Assembly: GCA_001304015.1 (NCBI GenBank) | Contig: LJUY01000058.1 | Span: forward strand, 1 to 16,715 | Direction of reading: 5' to 3' | From: a candidate division Zixibacteria bacterium SM23_81 | GTDB taxonomy: Bacteria > SM23-81 | Length of the DNA stretch: 16,715 bases | Shown: positions 7,045 through 14,389 of the stretch, one piece after another | How the letters are laid out: each line of letters opens with the position of its first letter | Numbering within the stretch: position 1 is the first letter of the stretch | The notes under the pieces: generated by a model | What the model saw: only the letters and a program-made list of their open reading frames with translations | What the model was told of the DNA's origin: nothing | The model's database searches: none | Program-made: the position numbers and the translations under genes

Positions 7045-8973
7045 ATGAAAGGAATTATTCGGCTTACCACAAACTCTACCGGGTTGAGTTATCCCTCCTT
7101 ATATTATTCCCTCTTGGCTCTGGCCCTCCTCATGGGAAGCTCAGTCTGTAGCGAGGAGCTCAATGCCATGCCAAAACGTTGGCCTGGATACGCCATTCTG
7201 GGAAACGGCTCCATCTGTGCTGTCTATTCTGACGATGCCCGCTTAGCTCCCAAATCAAGGCTGCGGGGCATCAGGCATCTCTACTACCGGGACTATACGA
7301 ACGACTACATCGCCTCCACCAGCTTCGAATTGCTGGACAAAGCCAATAACATCTGCAAAAAAGATTCAACGCTGATCGATTCGGTGGGCATGGCAAATTT
7401 TTTCACCACCCTGAGCCAATCACATCTGTCTGACGGAATCCTCGTCGAATCGCGGGCCTATGCACACCAGAAAGATGCCATCATGCTCAGCTTTTCGGCA
7501 AAAGGAGCGCCACACACCTACTCGTATCGGTTTCGAGCCAGGCTGCCCAAGCGAATGGTTACCGACCGCACCGTCACCATGGATCACTCCGGAGCCAGGG
7601 GAAGCTGGGCTGTGTTCTCTTGGTCAAACGGGACGACTCTGGTCTTCGGTCTCCACACCGGCTCTGGAAAGGCGGCCATAGACGACCTGGGGCTGGTAAT
7701 GGATGGCCGTCTCGAGAACGGATCAGTGGTGCTGATCATCGCAGCTGGGGACTCGAAAAAGAAGGCACTGGAGACACTCAATGCAATTCAGAGGGAAAAA
7801 ACTCCTTCTGCCAGCGCCGCTGCCCATTGGGAGGCTTGGCTGAATGAAGGCTTCGTTCCGGAATTTGGCAACGATGCTCTCCTTGAGGCTTATCGTCGCA
7901 ATCTGTATGCCGCGAAGGCCTCTAACTTGAATGGGCTGATCCCGGCGGACATCACCGGCCAATTCGTAACCAATAACATGCCCCAGCTCTATCCCCGAGA
8001 CACCCTGATGTGCGCTCGAGTTTTTCTGCTCACAGGACATCTCGAAGAGGCTCGTCAGATCCTATCCTTCTGGACCGACTCTCGAATTCCCATGAAAAGC
8101 CCAGGAGAATGGTTTGCCCGCTATGATGCCCATGGGCAGGCTGTGGACGCTGGGAGCGGCGCACGCTATGATGAGCCCGAGTGGGACTCCAACGGGTACC
8201 TGATCCAGCTGGCCGAGACATACCGCCAGAAAGTTGGCCAATGGCCCGTGGATTCCTCTTTCCTCCTCAAATCGGCCGATTTTCTAGTGGATCATATCAA
8301 CGAGAACGGCCTTTTGTATGAAGGAGGCATTGTGGAGTGGTCCGGTTACCTCCCGGCTACCAATATGATCGCCGCAGCTGCCCTTCGGACGGCTGCAGAA
8401 ATCGCCGGCTCCCTGGGAGATTCCGCCAGAAAGAATCTTTATGGCCAGGCATCCCAGACCATCTCCGCCTCTCTGGATGGCATGTTCGACAAAGAACGGA
8501 GCACTTACGCCGATGTGCACTTTGCCGGCAGCAAGAGCATCGACAATCGAAGTTTAGCCCAGACCTCTGGCGAGGCGCTGTACCTCTGGGACACATCGGC
8601 CAACTTCGGCGTGTTGTGGGGCTATCCCGATCATCCTCGGATACAGCAGTCCAACGCCTTTTATGCCCAGCATTGTGTGAAAGAAGCCGGCGCGATGCAG
8701 TATTTCGACGCTCCCGATGCCGGATTAGCCGGTTATGGGCACGACCTGTTCTTCTTCACCACATCGGCCGCGGCCCAGTATCAAGCCAAATACGGCGATC
8801 CCGTCAGGGCCAAGCTGCACATCGACTGGATGATGAACAACGCCAATCTTTACGGCCTGATGCCCGAGCGTATCTACCTGAACGGTTCTGGCTGCAGCCA
8901 GGCTTCCCCCCTTTCCTGGTGTTGCGCAGAGTTCGCCGCAGCGCTTTTGGAGTGGCAAGCAACAAGACAATAA
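7045..8973 (+). CDS. Exported (alpha/alpha)6 glycoside hydrolase, GH15-like
   Basis: A 642-residue protein with a signal-type segment near residues 17-36 and ending near VCSEELN. Residues about 45-250 look like the N-terminal beta-domain of GH15-type enzymes. Residues about 265-642 look like the helical-barrel catalytic domain, with NLYAAKASNL, L-Y-P-R-D-T and EPEWDSNGYLIQLAE. Near the C-terminus, L-M-P-E608-R-I followed by A-S-P-L-S-W-C-C-A-E-F matches the GH15 pattern M-P-E-Q then A-P-L-x-W-A-x-A-E-F, where the Glu is the general base. E377 or E379 in DEPEWD could be the general acid. The expected activity is release of a sugar from the non-reducing end of an oligosaccharide, outside the cytoplasm; the sugar cannot be told. 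GGGGG at 7034-7038 supports the start. Family-level call only. Confidence 0.78.
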   Translation: MKGIIRLTTNSTGLSYPSLYYSLLALALLMGSSVCSEELNAMPKRWPGYAILGNGSICAVYSDDARLAPKSRLRGIRHLYYRDYTNDYIASTSFELLDKANNICKKDSTLIDSVGMANFFTTLSQSHLSDGILVESRAYAHQKDAIMLSFSAKGAPHTYSYRFRARLPKRMVTDRTVTMDHSGARGSWAVFSWSNGTTLVFGLHTGSGKAAIDDLGLVMDGRLENGSVVLIIAAGDSKKKALETLNAIQREKTPSASAAAHWEAWLNEGFVPEFGNDALLEAYRRNLYAAKASNLNGLIPADITGQFVTNNMPQLYPRDTLMCARVFLLTGHLEEARQILSFWTDSRIPMKSPGEWFARYDAHGQAVDAGSGARYDEPEWDSNGYLIQLAETYRQKVGQWPVDSSFLLKSADFLVDHINENGLLYEGGIVEWSGYLPATNMIAAAALRTAAEIAGSLGDSARKNLYGQASQTISASLDGMFDKERSTYADVHFAGSKSIDNRSLAQTSGEALYLWDTSANFGVLWGYPDHPRIQQSNAFYAQHCVKEAGAMQYFDAPDAGLAGYGHDLFFFTTSAAAQYQAKYGDPVRAKLHIDWMMNNANLYGLMPERIYLNGSGCSQASPLSWCCAEFAAALLEWQATRQ

Positions 8974-8976
8974 AAG

Positions 8977-9477
8977 ATGATGTCGCACAATGAAAAAAGT
9001 GACCTGGTGATCACCAAGCTGGATAACGAAGATCAGGCAAGCCATTGTGCTCGGATGATGGCCCACTCGGAGCCGTGGATCACCCTGCGCAGAGACTACC
9101 CGACCGCGCTGAAAATGCTTCGGGACACTTCGCGGGAGGTCTACGTGGCGCTCATCGGCGAGCAGGTCGTTGGCTTCATCATCTTGGTGATGCACGGTCC
9201 CTTTCGAGGATACATTCAAACGGTGGGGGTTATGCCTCGGTGGAGAAATCGTGGCATCGGGACCAAGCTGATCGAGTTCGCCGAACAGAGGATCCTTCGC
9301 GAGGCCCCCAATGTGTTCATGTGCGTCTCCTCATTCAACGAGCAGGCGCAGAAGCTCTACAAGCGGCTCGGCTATGAGGTGGTGGGAGAGCTAAGGGAGT
9401 TCATCGTCCCGAATCATTCGGAGATATTGCTGAGAAAAACCACAGCCCCATGGACCGAGTTTAAGAAATCTAAATAG
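8977..9477 (+). CDS. GNAT-family N-acetyltransferase
   Basis: A 166-residue cytoplasmic acetyl-CoA-dependent acyltransferase. The acetyl-CoA loop is in V-M-P-R-W-R-N-R-G-I-G-T (motif A, Q/R-x-x-G-x-G/A), preceded by the beta4 strand GYIQTVGV. A C-terminal F-N-E-Q-A-Q-K-L-Y-K-R-L-G-Y-E is the motif B helix and turn. E-V-Y-V-A-L-I-G-E-Q-V-V-G-F-I is the usual central hairpin. Length is normal for a single-domain GNAT. It starts three bases after the glycosidase stop, with two consecutive ATGs and no clear ribosome site, so translation probably depends on coupling with the upstream gene. The acceptor could be an amine, an amino sugar or a protein N-terminus; nothing in the sequence decides. Confidence 0.9.
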   Translation: MMSHNEKSDLVITKLDNEDQASHCARMMAHSEPWITLRRDYPTALKMLRDTSREVYVALIGEQVVGFIILVMHGPFRGYIQTVGVMPRWRNRGIGTKLIEFAEQRILREAPNVFMCVSSFNEQAQKLYKRLGYEVVGELREFIVPNHSEILLRKTTAPWTEFKKSK

Positions 9478-9514
9478 AAATCCTCAACAGTTCATTCCGA
9501 GAGGTGAGAAACAG

Positions 9515-10225
9515 ATGAAAGCGGTATGCTTGAGTCTGGGATTTTTATGTCTCGTCTCCGTTTCCCTTTTTGTCTGTGGTCCTCGGGAGAAAAATCCACC
9601 ACAAGAGTCCGCTGTCCACGGCGGAGCGGTGCTGAAGGACCTACCAACAGATATCCGACCAGATGCGCGATATCTCTTCTACCTGCACGGCGCCATCATC
9701 GAGGAGGAGGAACTTCGTCCGGAGCACCCCACATTCGGATTCTATGAGTATGAGGCCATCCTCGACTCCCTGGCCGCTCACAGGCTGGTGGTCATCAGCG
9801 AGGCCAGAAAACCCGGCACAAACGTCTCCACCTATGCGGAAAAGGTCACAGGGCAGATTGAGCGGCTACTGGAGACAGGTGTGCCTCCGGAGCACATCTC
9901 CGTGGTAGGCCACTCCAAAGGCGGGGCCATCGCCATCATGACCTCTTCCTCTCTCAAAAACGACAAGGTGAACTTCGCGTTTATGGCCTGCTGTAGCCAT
10001 CGGTTGCTGCAGAATCCAGAGGTCGATCTCCGTGGACGCATTCTCTCCATCTACGAAGCCAGCGATGAGTGGTTCGGATCCTGCCAAAAGGCCTTTGACC
10101 AGGCCTCCCATCCTCTGGTAACCCACGAGATCGAGATTCACACCGGAGAAGGACATGGAGCTTTCTACCGACCGATACCAGAATGGGTAAATCCCGTGGT
10201 GGAGTGGGTCAAAATCGGTGAATGA
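9515..10225 (+). CDS. Alpha/beta-hydrolase lipoprotein
   Basis: A 236-residue hydrolase with a lipoprotein signal, lipobox L-F-V-C then G-P-R-E, so probably anchored at the envelope facing the periplasm. The nucleophile elbow is G-H133-S134-K-G-G. The oxyanion-side strand is L-F-Y-L-H-G followed by A-I-I-E-E. The likely acid is D184 in Y-E-A-S-D-E-W and the likely base is H214 in G-E-G-H-G. The triad is therefore complete. The lack of a large lid domain and the small size suggest an esterase, peptidase or thioesterase-like activity on a small substrate, but none can be named. GAGGTGAG at 9501-9508 supports the start. It follows the acetyltransferase by 37 bases and is probably in the same transcript. 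Confidence 0.85.
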   Translation: MKAVCLSLGFLCLVSVSLFVCGPREKNPPQESAVHGGAVLKDLPTDIRPDARYLFYLHGAIIEEEELRPEHPTFGFYEYEAILDSLAAHRLVVISEARKPGTNVSTYAEKVTGQIERLLETGVPPEHISVVGHSKGGAIAIMTSSSLKNDKVNFAFMACCSHRLLQNPEVDLRGRILSIYEASDEWFGSCQKAFDQASHPLVTHEIEIHTGEGHGAFYRPIPEWVNPVVEWVKIGE

Positions 10226-10332
10226 AAGCCGGCATCACATGGGATGAAACAGTTGAAACTCTGCTGGCGACGTGCCCGATCTAGCCCTGATTAGGCTTTT
10301 TACTCATGTGAACATGAAGTACGGAGGATCTC
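10226..10332 (+). other. Intergenic gap, weak terminator only
   Basis: A 107-base gap. It contains AGCC (10283-10286) and GGCT (10294-10297) with a 7-nt loop, leading into five Ts (10297-10301). The 4-bp stem is short for an intrinsic terminator, so it is only a possible transcript end after the hydrolase gene. GGAGG at 10323-10327 is the ribosome site of the next gene. I see no tRNA or other RNA gene. Confidence 0.3.
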
Positions 10333-10935
10333 ATGACCTATCAATTCCAGCGTTTGGCTCCCGCCCTTATTTTTATTCTACTCATGGCTTCATGTGCTGG
10401 AGAAAGGTCTTCAAATCTGGAGCGCCTGGTGCATGAATATATAGATGCCTGCAATCTCCATGATCTGGAAACGCTGAGAGGCATGCTCACCGACGACGTG
10501 GTGTGGTATCTGGGAGCAGATACATTGGTGGGAAAAGACCAAGTCCTCGGACCTCTGGCGTATGACGAAGCCATAAACACTTATCTTGAAGGCAGCAATA
10601 TGGTAGTGAAGGGAGATACCGTCGAGTTTGAACTTTTAGAGAAAAACGATGTCCTCACAGTCCTCAAAATAGATGAGCTTCGCCATTTTCCACGGTTCAT
10701 ATTCAAAGAAGGCTTAATCCTGGAAAAGGCCTCACGAAAGACTTACGCGAGAGCTCAAGAGTTAGAAGAACAAATAGCTGCTTTTCGGGAATGGCTTGGA
10801 GAAAACCATCCAGATGATCTGGCTCGACTCGAAGCCCCGGATGGCTCCTTGATTTATAGCAGCGACAACGGGTATTTGGTGGTAAAATTACTCAAAATAT
10901 GGGCAGCAGAAAAACAATCTGAGTACAGGGAGTGA
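10333..10935 (+). CDS. Lipoprotein with NTF2/SnoaL-like domain
   Basis: A 200-residue lipoprotein: signal segment, lipobox L-M-A-S-C, then A-G-E. The mature part opens with L-V-H-E-Y-I-D-A-C-N-L-H-D-L-E-T-L, then M-L-T-D-D-V-V-W-Y, the helix and first strand typical of NTF2/SnoaL-like cone-fold domains (a tally of helices followed by T-D-D-V-x-W). The rest contains strands such as D-T-V-E-F-E-L-L-E-K and a helical stretch ARAQELEEQIAAFREWLGEN. Such domains bind or isomerise small hydrophobic ligands or serve as non-catalytic pockets; no catalytic residues are evident, so I leave function open. GGAGG lies five bases before the ATG. Confidence 0.75.
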   Translation: MTYQFQRLAPALIFILLMASCAGERSSNLERLVHEYIDACNLHDLETLRGMLTDDVVWYLGADTLVGKDQVLGPLAYDEAINTYLEGSNMVVKGDTVEFELLEKNDVLTVLKIDELRHFPRFIFKEGLILEKASRKTYARAQELEEQIAAFREWLGENHPDDLARLEAPDGSLIYSSDNGYLVVKLLKIWAAEKQSEYRE

Positions 10936-10962
10936 CCCTCAGATCCTAACTTTTCAGAATCC

Positions 10963-10991
10963 TTGCATCCTGAATCCTGGGACGCTATCTT
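10963..10991 (+). promoter_or_regulatory. Possible sigma-70-like promoter for the nuclease-ATPase-nadE genes
   Basis: TTGCAT (10963-10968) and TATCTT (10986-10991) are 17 bases apart, 39 bases before the nuclease ATG. The -35 match is poor and the -10 match fair. Position and spacing are the only support. Confidence 0.2.
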
Positions 10992-11030
10992 TCCCTTATC
11001 CAAGAATCCGCTCCCATCTCGAGGTCTAAG

Positions 11031-12098
11031 ATGAAATTCCTACACGCCGCGGATCTGCATCTGCAGACGGCTGCTGCCGCAGAACAGCTTGACGCCCTGA
11101 AGCTCATCCTCCGGCTGGCGGATGAAAATAACGCCGAATTCCTTCTCTTCGCAGGCGATCTCTTCGACAGCGATCATGACGCCGATCGTATCCGCCCCCA
11201 GGTGCGTGAGGTTCTGACCTCCTGGGACAAACCGACCGTCCTGGTTCCTGGTAACCACGATGCCTCCAGCTACAGTACGACAGCCGACTACGGAGAGCAC
11301 GCTCTGGCGGCTAGAGAGGACATCCACGTCTTCGAGAAGCTGGGTGAGTTCCCTCTTGTTTGCCTACCCTACCAGGAGAAACGCGCCTTTGCCGACTGCC
11401 GGGAGGGCTTGGCACATCTCAAGGGGCCTCTGGTGGTGTGCTGCCATGGCACCCTCTATCTCGAGCAATGGCTGGGCTGGTTGCGGGAGGAAAAAGAAGA
11501 CGTGGGCGATTACTTCCCCGTCTATCCCGAGGACCTCAAAGGCCTGTCCATAGGCTACCTGGCCATGGGCCATTTCCACAAGGGCTTCTCTCAGACCACC
11601 TCCCCCGTAACCTGCTGCTATCCAGGCTCGGCTTTCCCGGTGACGGCCAGGGAGCTGGGCCCCCGCTCCGTGGCTTTGGTCCACCTGAACGGTGAGGGAT
11701 CAGCTCAGGTTATTCCGCTCAACCTCAAAGGCGTCCCATGGTACCAGGAGGTTTCGCTGAAATCCTTGCCCTGGCGTGAAGATGAGATGTTTGCAGAACT
11801 GGAGCAGCATCTGAAGAACCTGGATCCTCAAGCCCGTCCCGTGGTCTCCGTCACGGGCTATGCTCAGGACGAGCGGGGACTGAGAGAACGGTTGGAGAGG
11901 AGGCTCAAAGGCCTAGGAGGGCCGCAGCCCAAAATTGAGTTGTTTGACTACAGCCGCCTGATGGAAAACACCTTCTACCGGATGTTCGTAGAGGAGATCG
12001 AGATAGAAAAGGCCGACCAGCAAGAAAAAGCCATCTCTGAGAAAGCTCTGGAGATCATCACCCATGGTTTTTCCCGACTGCAAAAGAGGAGCCGATGA
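11031..12098 (+). CDS. Mre11/SbcD/YhaO-type DNA exonuclease subunit
   Basis: A 355-residue calcineurin-like metallophosphoesterase. The two-metal motifs are in order: D8-L-H10, G42-D43-L-F-D46, G74-N75-H76-D77, C-C-H139-G, and G180-H181-F-H183. This is the Mre11/SbcD set and all ligands are present. Residues after about 245 form a small capping region and a helical tail (EEIEIEKADQQEKAISEKALEI, 22 residues, split here as EEIEIEKADQ and QEKAISEKALEI) that probably binds the base of the partner ATPase coiled coil. It should be an ATP-regulated 3'-5' exonuclease and endonuclease acting on DNA ends or hairpins. GAGG at 11021-11024 supports the start. The last four bases overlap the ATPase start (ATGA). 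The short length and the membrane-anchored partner point to YhaO rather than SbcD. Confidence 0.92.
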   Translation: MKFLHAADLHLQTAAAAEQLDALKLILRLADENNAEFLLFAGDLFDSDHDADRIRPQVREVLTSWDKPTVLVPGNHDASSYSTTADYGEHALAAREDIHVFEKLGEFPLVCLPYQEKRAFADCREGLAHLKGPLVVCCHGTLYLEQWLGWLREEKEDVGDYFPVYPEDLKGLSIGYLAMGHFHKGFSQTTSPVTCCYPGSAFPVTARELGPRSVALVHLNGEGSAQVIPLNLKGVPWYQEVSLKSLPWREDEMFAELEQHLKNLDPQARPVVSVTGYAQDERGLRERLERRLKGLGGPQPKIELFDYSRLMENTFYRMFVEEIEIEKADQQEKAISEKALEIITHGFSRLQKRSR

Positions 12099-14326
12099 AT
12101 CTCAAGAGCCTCACCATGGAAAAGTTCGGCCTCTTCCGGAACCGGAAGCTGGAGTTCTGTCCTGGCTTCAACCTGATCTTCGGCCCCAACGAGTCGGGCA
12201 AGACCACTCTGTTGGACGCCATCGTATTGGCTCTGCTATCCCGCACCGACAAGAAGGGCGCTAAGCTAAAGGGCTACCCCCGGGCTCTGAAGCCCATCAG
12301 AGACCGGTACGGCTCGGAGATCTCCCTACAAATGGTGGTAGAGCATGACGCTCAGGAGCTAATTTTCCCGGCCGCGGAAAGCTTCCATGACCTCTGGGGG
12401 GTGGGCTGGGACGAGCTGCGAGCCATCTTCATCGCCCGGGAGGGAGACCTGGAGCTGGCCAAGAGGGAAACTTTTCCGAAGTGGTGGAATACCCTAAAGG
12501 GCAAGCTTTTGGGGTTCGAGGAAGAGCCCAAGCGGGTTCTGAAAAAGATCGCAGAGGAGGCGGGTTTGACAGACAATCTTGCCCTCACCATGGTCCAGAG
12601 GGAGTATAGAGAGGACATTCAGAAGAAATTGACCTGGTATGAAGTTAACAAGGAAAGAATTCATTCTCTACGAAGGTTGAAAAAAGACTACCAGGGTCTC
12701 AAGCTCAAAGAGGAAGAGCTAGCCCGAGAAGCGGACAAAAAGAAGAAAGGGATTCTCAAGACCAGGCTCCTTCGAGCTAACGTTATCTATAGCCAACTGA
12801 AATCAGCAACGGAGAAGTTGAGGGAAGAATTCGCTCGCTACGATGAACAGGACTTGAAAGAATGGGAGAGACTGGAGCGGGAACTCGAGAAGGAGCTGGC
12901 CCTGCTGGAGCGGCTGCTCCTACAGAAGCGTCAAGAAGAGGAGCGGCACAAGCAGGCCGTGAAGGATGTGGCCCAGATGACCCACCATCTGACAGCTATG
13001 ATGGAGAAGTTGCGTTTGGTAGACGATAGGGAGGTGGAACTGACCGCGGCGGTTCATCTAGAGGAAAAAGATTCCTCTCGCGGCATCCCCCACTGGATAC
13101 CATGGGCACTCTGGGCGTGTGCTATCCTGGCCCTCATCTTTGGCTTATATTCGACGCCGCTGCTTTTCATCCTCTGCGGCATTTTGGTAGTTACAGCCCT
13201 CTCCTTCACCTACAAACTTCGCAAAGCTGCTGCAGAGGAAACATTACTAAATCGCCAGCGGCAAAAGTTTCTCCGCTGGGCTCGAGATCTAGATCTGAAG
13301 GCGGAGTCGTTGACAGACCTCCTGCTGAAACTGATGGACCTGCGTAGAAACAAGGACCGACTAGAGGGCCAGCGCAACCAGCTTCAGGATCAGCTGCCCA
13401 AACTGGCCGATACAGCTGGGGAGGTCGCTAAGCTAAAGAGGTCAAAAGAAGATGCCGTGGAAAAGATCCGTGGCAAGATTCGCCAATTGCGGGACAAGGT
13501 GGGATTGAGTGATCTGGAACAACTGCGCCAGCGCGTTCAGAGCAAGAAAGAGCTGCAAAGCGATGTCGAGAAAAGGTACAAGAGCGAACTGAGAGCTCTT
13601 TTGGATTCCAAAGAGGCCTCTTGGGCCGGACAGTTGGAGGAGCTGAAATCTATGGAGGATGTGCCGCCTGTGGAGGACAACAGCCAGGTTGAAAAAATCA
13701 CCCGGGGCTTGGAGAATCTCCGCAGAGAGCAGCAGGGCAAGTACGAGCAACTGACCCAATTGAACGCCGAGATTAAGGCACATTTTGGTGTTCAAACCCC
13801 CGAGGAAGTCATCTGGAAGGTGGAAGACCTGCAGAGAGAACTGCAGGAGATGAAAATTCTCAAACAGGCTGGTCAGAAGGTTCATCAGATCTTCGACCGG
13901 TTGCTACAGCGATCCGACACCGTTCTGGACGATATAATCGGCGGAAAGACGGTCTGCGCCGGCTTCCAGCAGGTCACCGGTGACAAGTACCAGGCGGTGA
14001 CCATGGAAGATCTGGTCCTACGGGCTACCGACGCTCAGGGGAAGACGTGGGATTTTCAAGACCTGAGCACGGGTACCAGAGACCAGCTTCTCACCGTATT
14101 GCGCCTGGCCCTGGCGGAGAAGCGCCTTCAGGGTAAGGGATTCCTTATCTTTGATGACGCTCTGGTGACCAGCGATCGAACCAGGCTCAGGGAGCAGATG
14201 GAGATGCTGGGGCAGCTCACTCAGGCTGGCTGGCAAATTCTGTTCATGACCGCGCAGGACGAAGTACGACAGGAAGCCGAGCGACTTGCCGGATTGGAGA
14301 TGGAAGTGAGGATTGTGGATTTATAA
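12095..14326 (+). CDS. Rad50/YhaN-like SMC-family ATPase with a central membrane hairpin
   Basis: A 743-residue ABC-type ATPase split by coiled coils. Walker A is G30-P-N-E-S-G-K36-T37-T38. The signature is L657-S658-T-G660-T-R-D-Q-L. Walker B is F-L-I-F-D687-D688-A-L, with T-S-D as D-loop. Two charged coiled-coil arms, about 185-325 and 375-590, flank an unusual centre. Residues about 335-373 hold two hydrophobic stretches (WIPWALWACAILALIFGLY and LLFILCGILVVTALSF) joined by S-T-P. No CxxC zinc hook is present; a short membrane hairpin takes its place, as I recall for B. subtilis YhaN. The protein is shorter than SbcC (about 1050) or YhaN (about 960). Q-loop Gln appears as E116 in I-A-R-E-G-D, and the catalytic Glu as D688. 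AGGAG precedes the ATG, which overlaps the nuclease stop. Confidence 0.9.
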   Translation: MNLKSLTMEKFGLFRNRKLEFCPGFNLIFGPNESGKTTLLDAIVLALLSRTDKKGAKLKGYPRALKPIRDRYGSEISLQMVVEHDAQELIFPAAESFHDLWGVGWDELRAIFIAREGDLELAKRETFPKWWNTLKGKLLGFEEEPKRVLKKIAEEAGLTDNLALTMVQREYREDIQKKLTWYEVNKERIHSLRRLKKDYQGLKLKEEELAREADKKKKGILKTRLLRANVIYSQLKSATEKLREEFARYDEQDLKEWERLERELEKELALLERLLLQKRQEEERHKQAVKDVAQMTHHLTAMMEKLRLVDDREVELTAAVHLEEKDSSRGIPHWIPWALWACAILALIFGLYSTPLLFILCGILVVTALSFTYKLRKAAAEETLLNRQRQKFLRWARDLDLKAESLTDLLLKLMDLRRNKDRLEGQRNQLQDQLPKLADTAGEVAKLKRSKEDAVEKIRGKIRQLRDKVGLSDLEQLRQRVQSKKELQSDVEKRYKSELRALLDSKEASWAGQLEELKSMEDVPPVEDNSQVEKITRGLENLRREQQGKYEQLTQLNAEIKAHFGVQTPEEVIWKVEDLQRELQEMKILKQAGQKVHQIFDRLLQRSDTVLDDIIGGKTVCAGFQQVTGDKYQAVTMEDLVLRATDAQGKTWDFQDLSTGTRDQLLTVLRLALAEKRLQGKGFLIFDDALVTSDRTRLREQMEMLGQLTQAGWQILFMTAQDEVRQEAERLAGLEMEVRIVDL

Positions 14327-14389
14327 AGCAGTCCAAAACTCTCTGGGATCTGCCAGAAGACCTAACGATCTGACAGGAGCCATCCAAAA

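Noticed and set aside
8337-8993. A 218-codon open frame inside the glycosidase gene
   Set aside because: It is in a shifted frame of the GH15-like gene, is Arg-rich and low in normal protein patterns, and has no domain; the GH15 frame has recognisable motifs across the same bases.
10226-10332. tRNA or small RNA gene
   Set aside because: No cloverleaf or anticodon arm could be traced; only a weak 4-bp stem with Ts is visible.
13442-13885. A 147-codon minus-strand open frame inside the Rad50-like gene
   Set aside because: Leu/Gln/Phe-rich composition is the mirror of coiled-coil Glu/Lys codons on the other strand.
11031-14326. Canonical SbcCD pair
   Set aside because: The ATPase is shorter, has no CxxC hook and has a membrane hairpin, so YhaO/YhaN-like is the better label.
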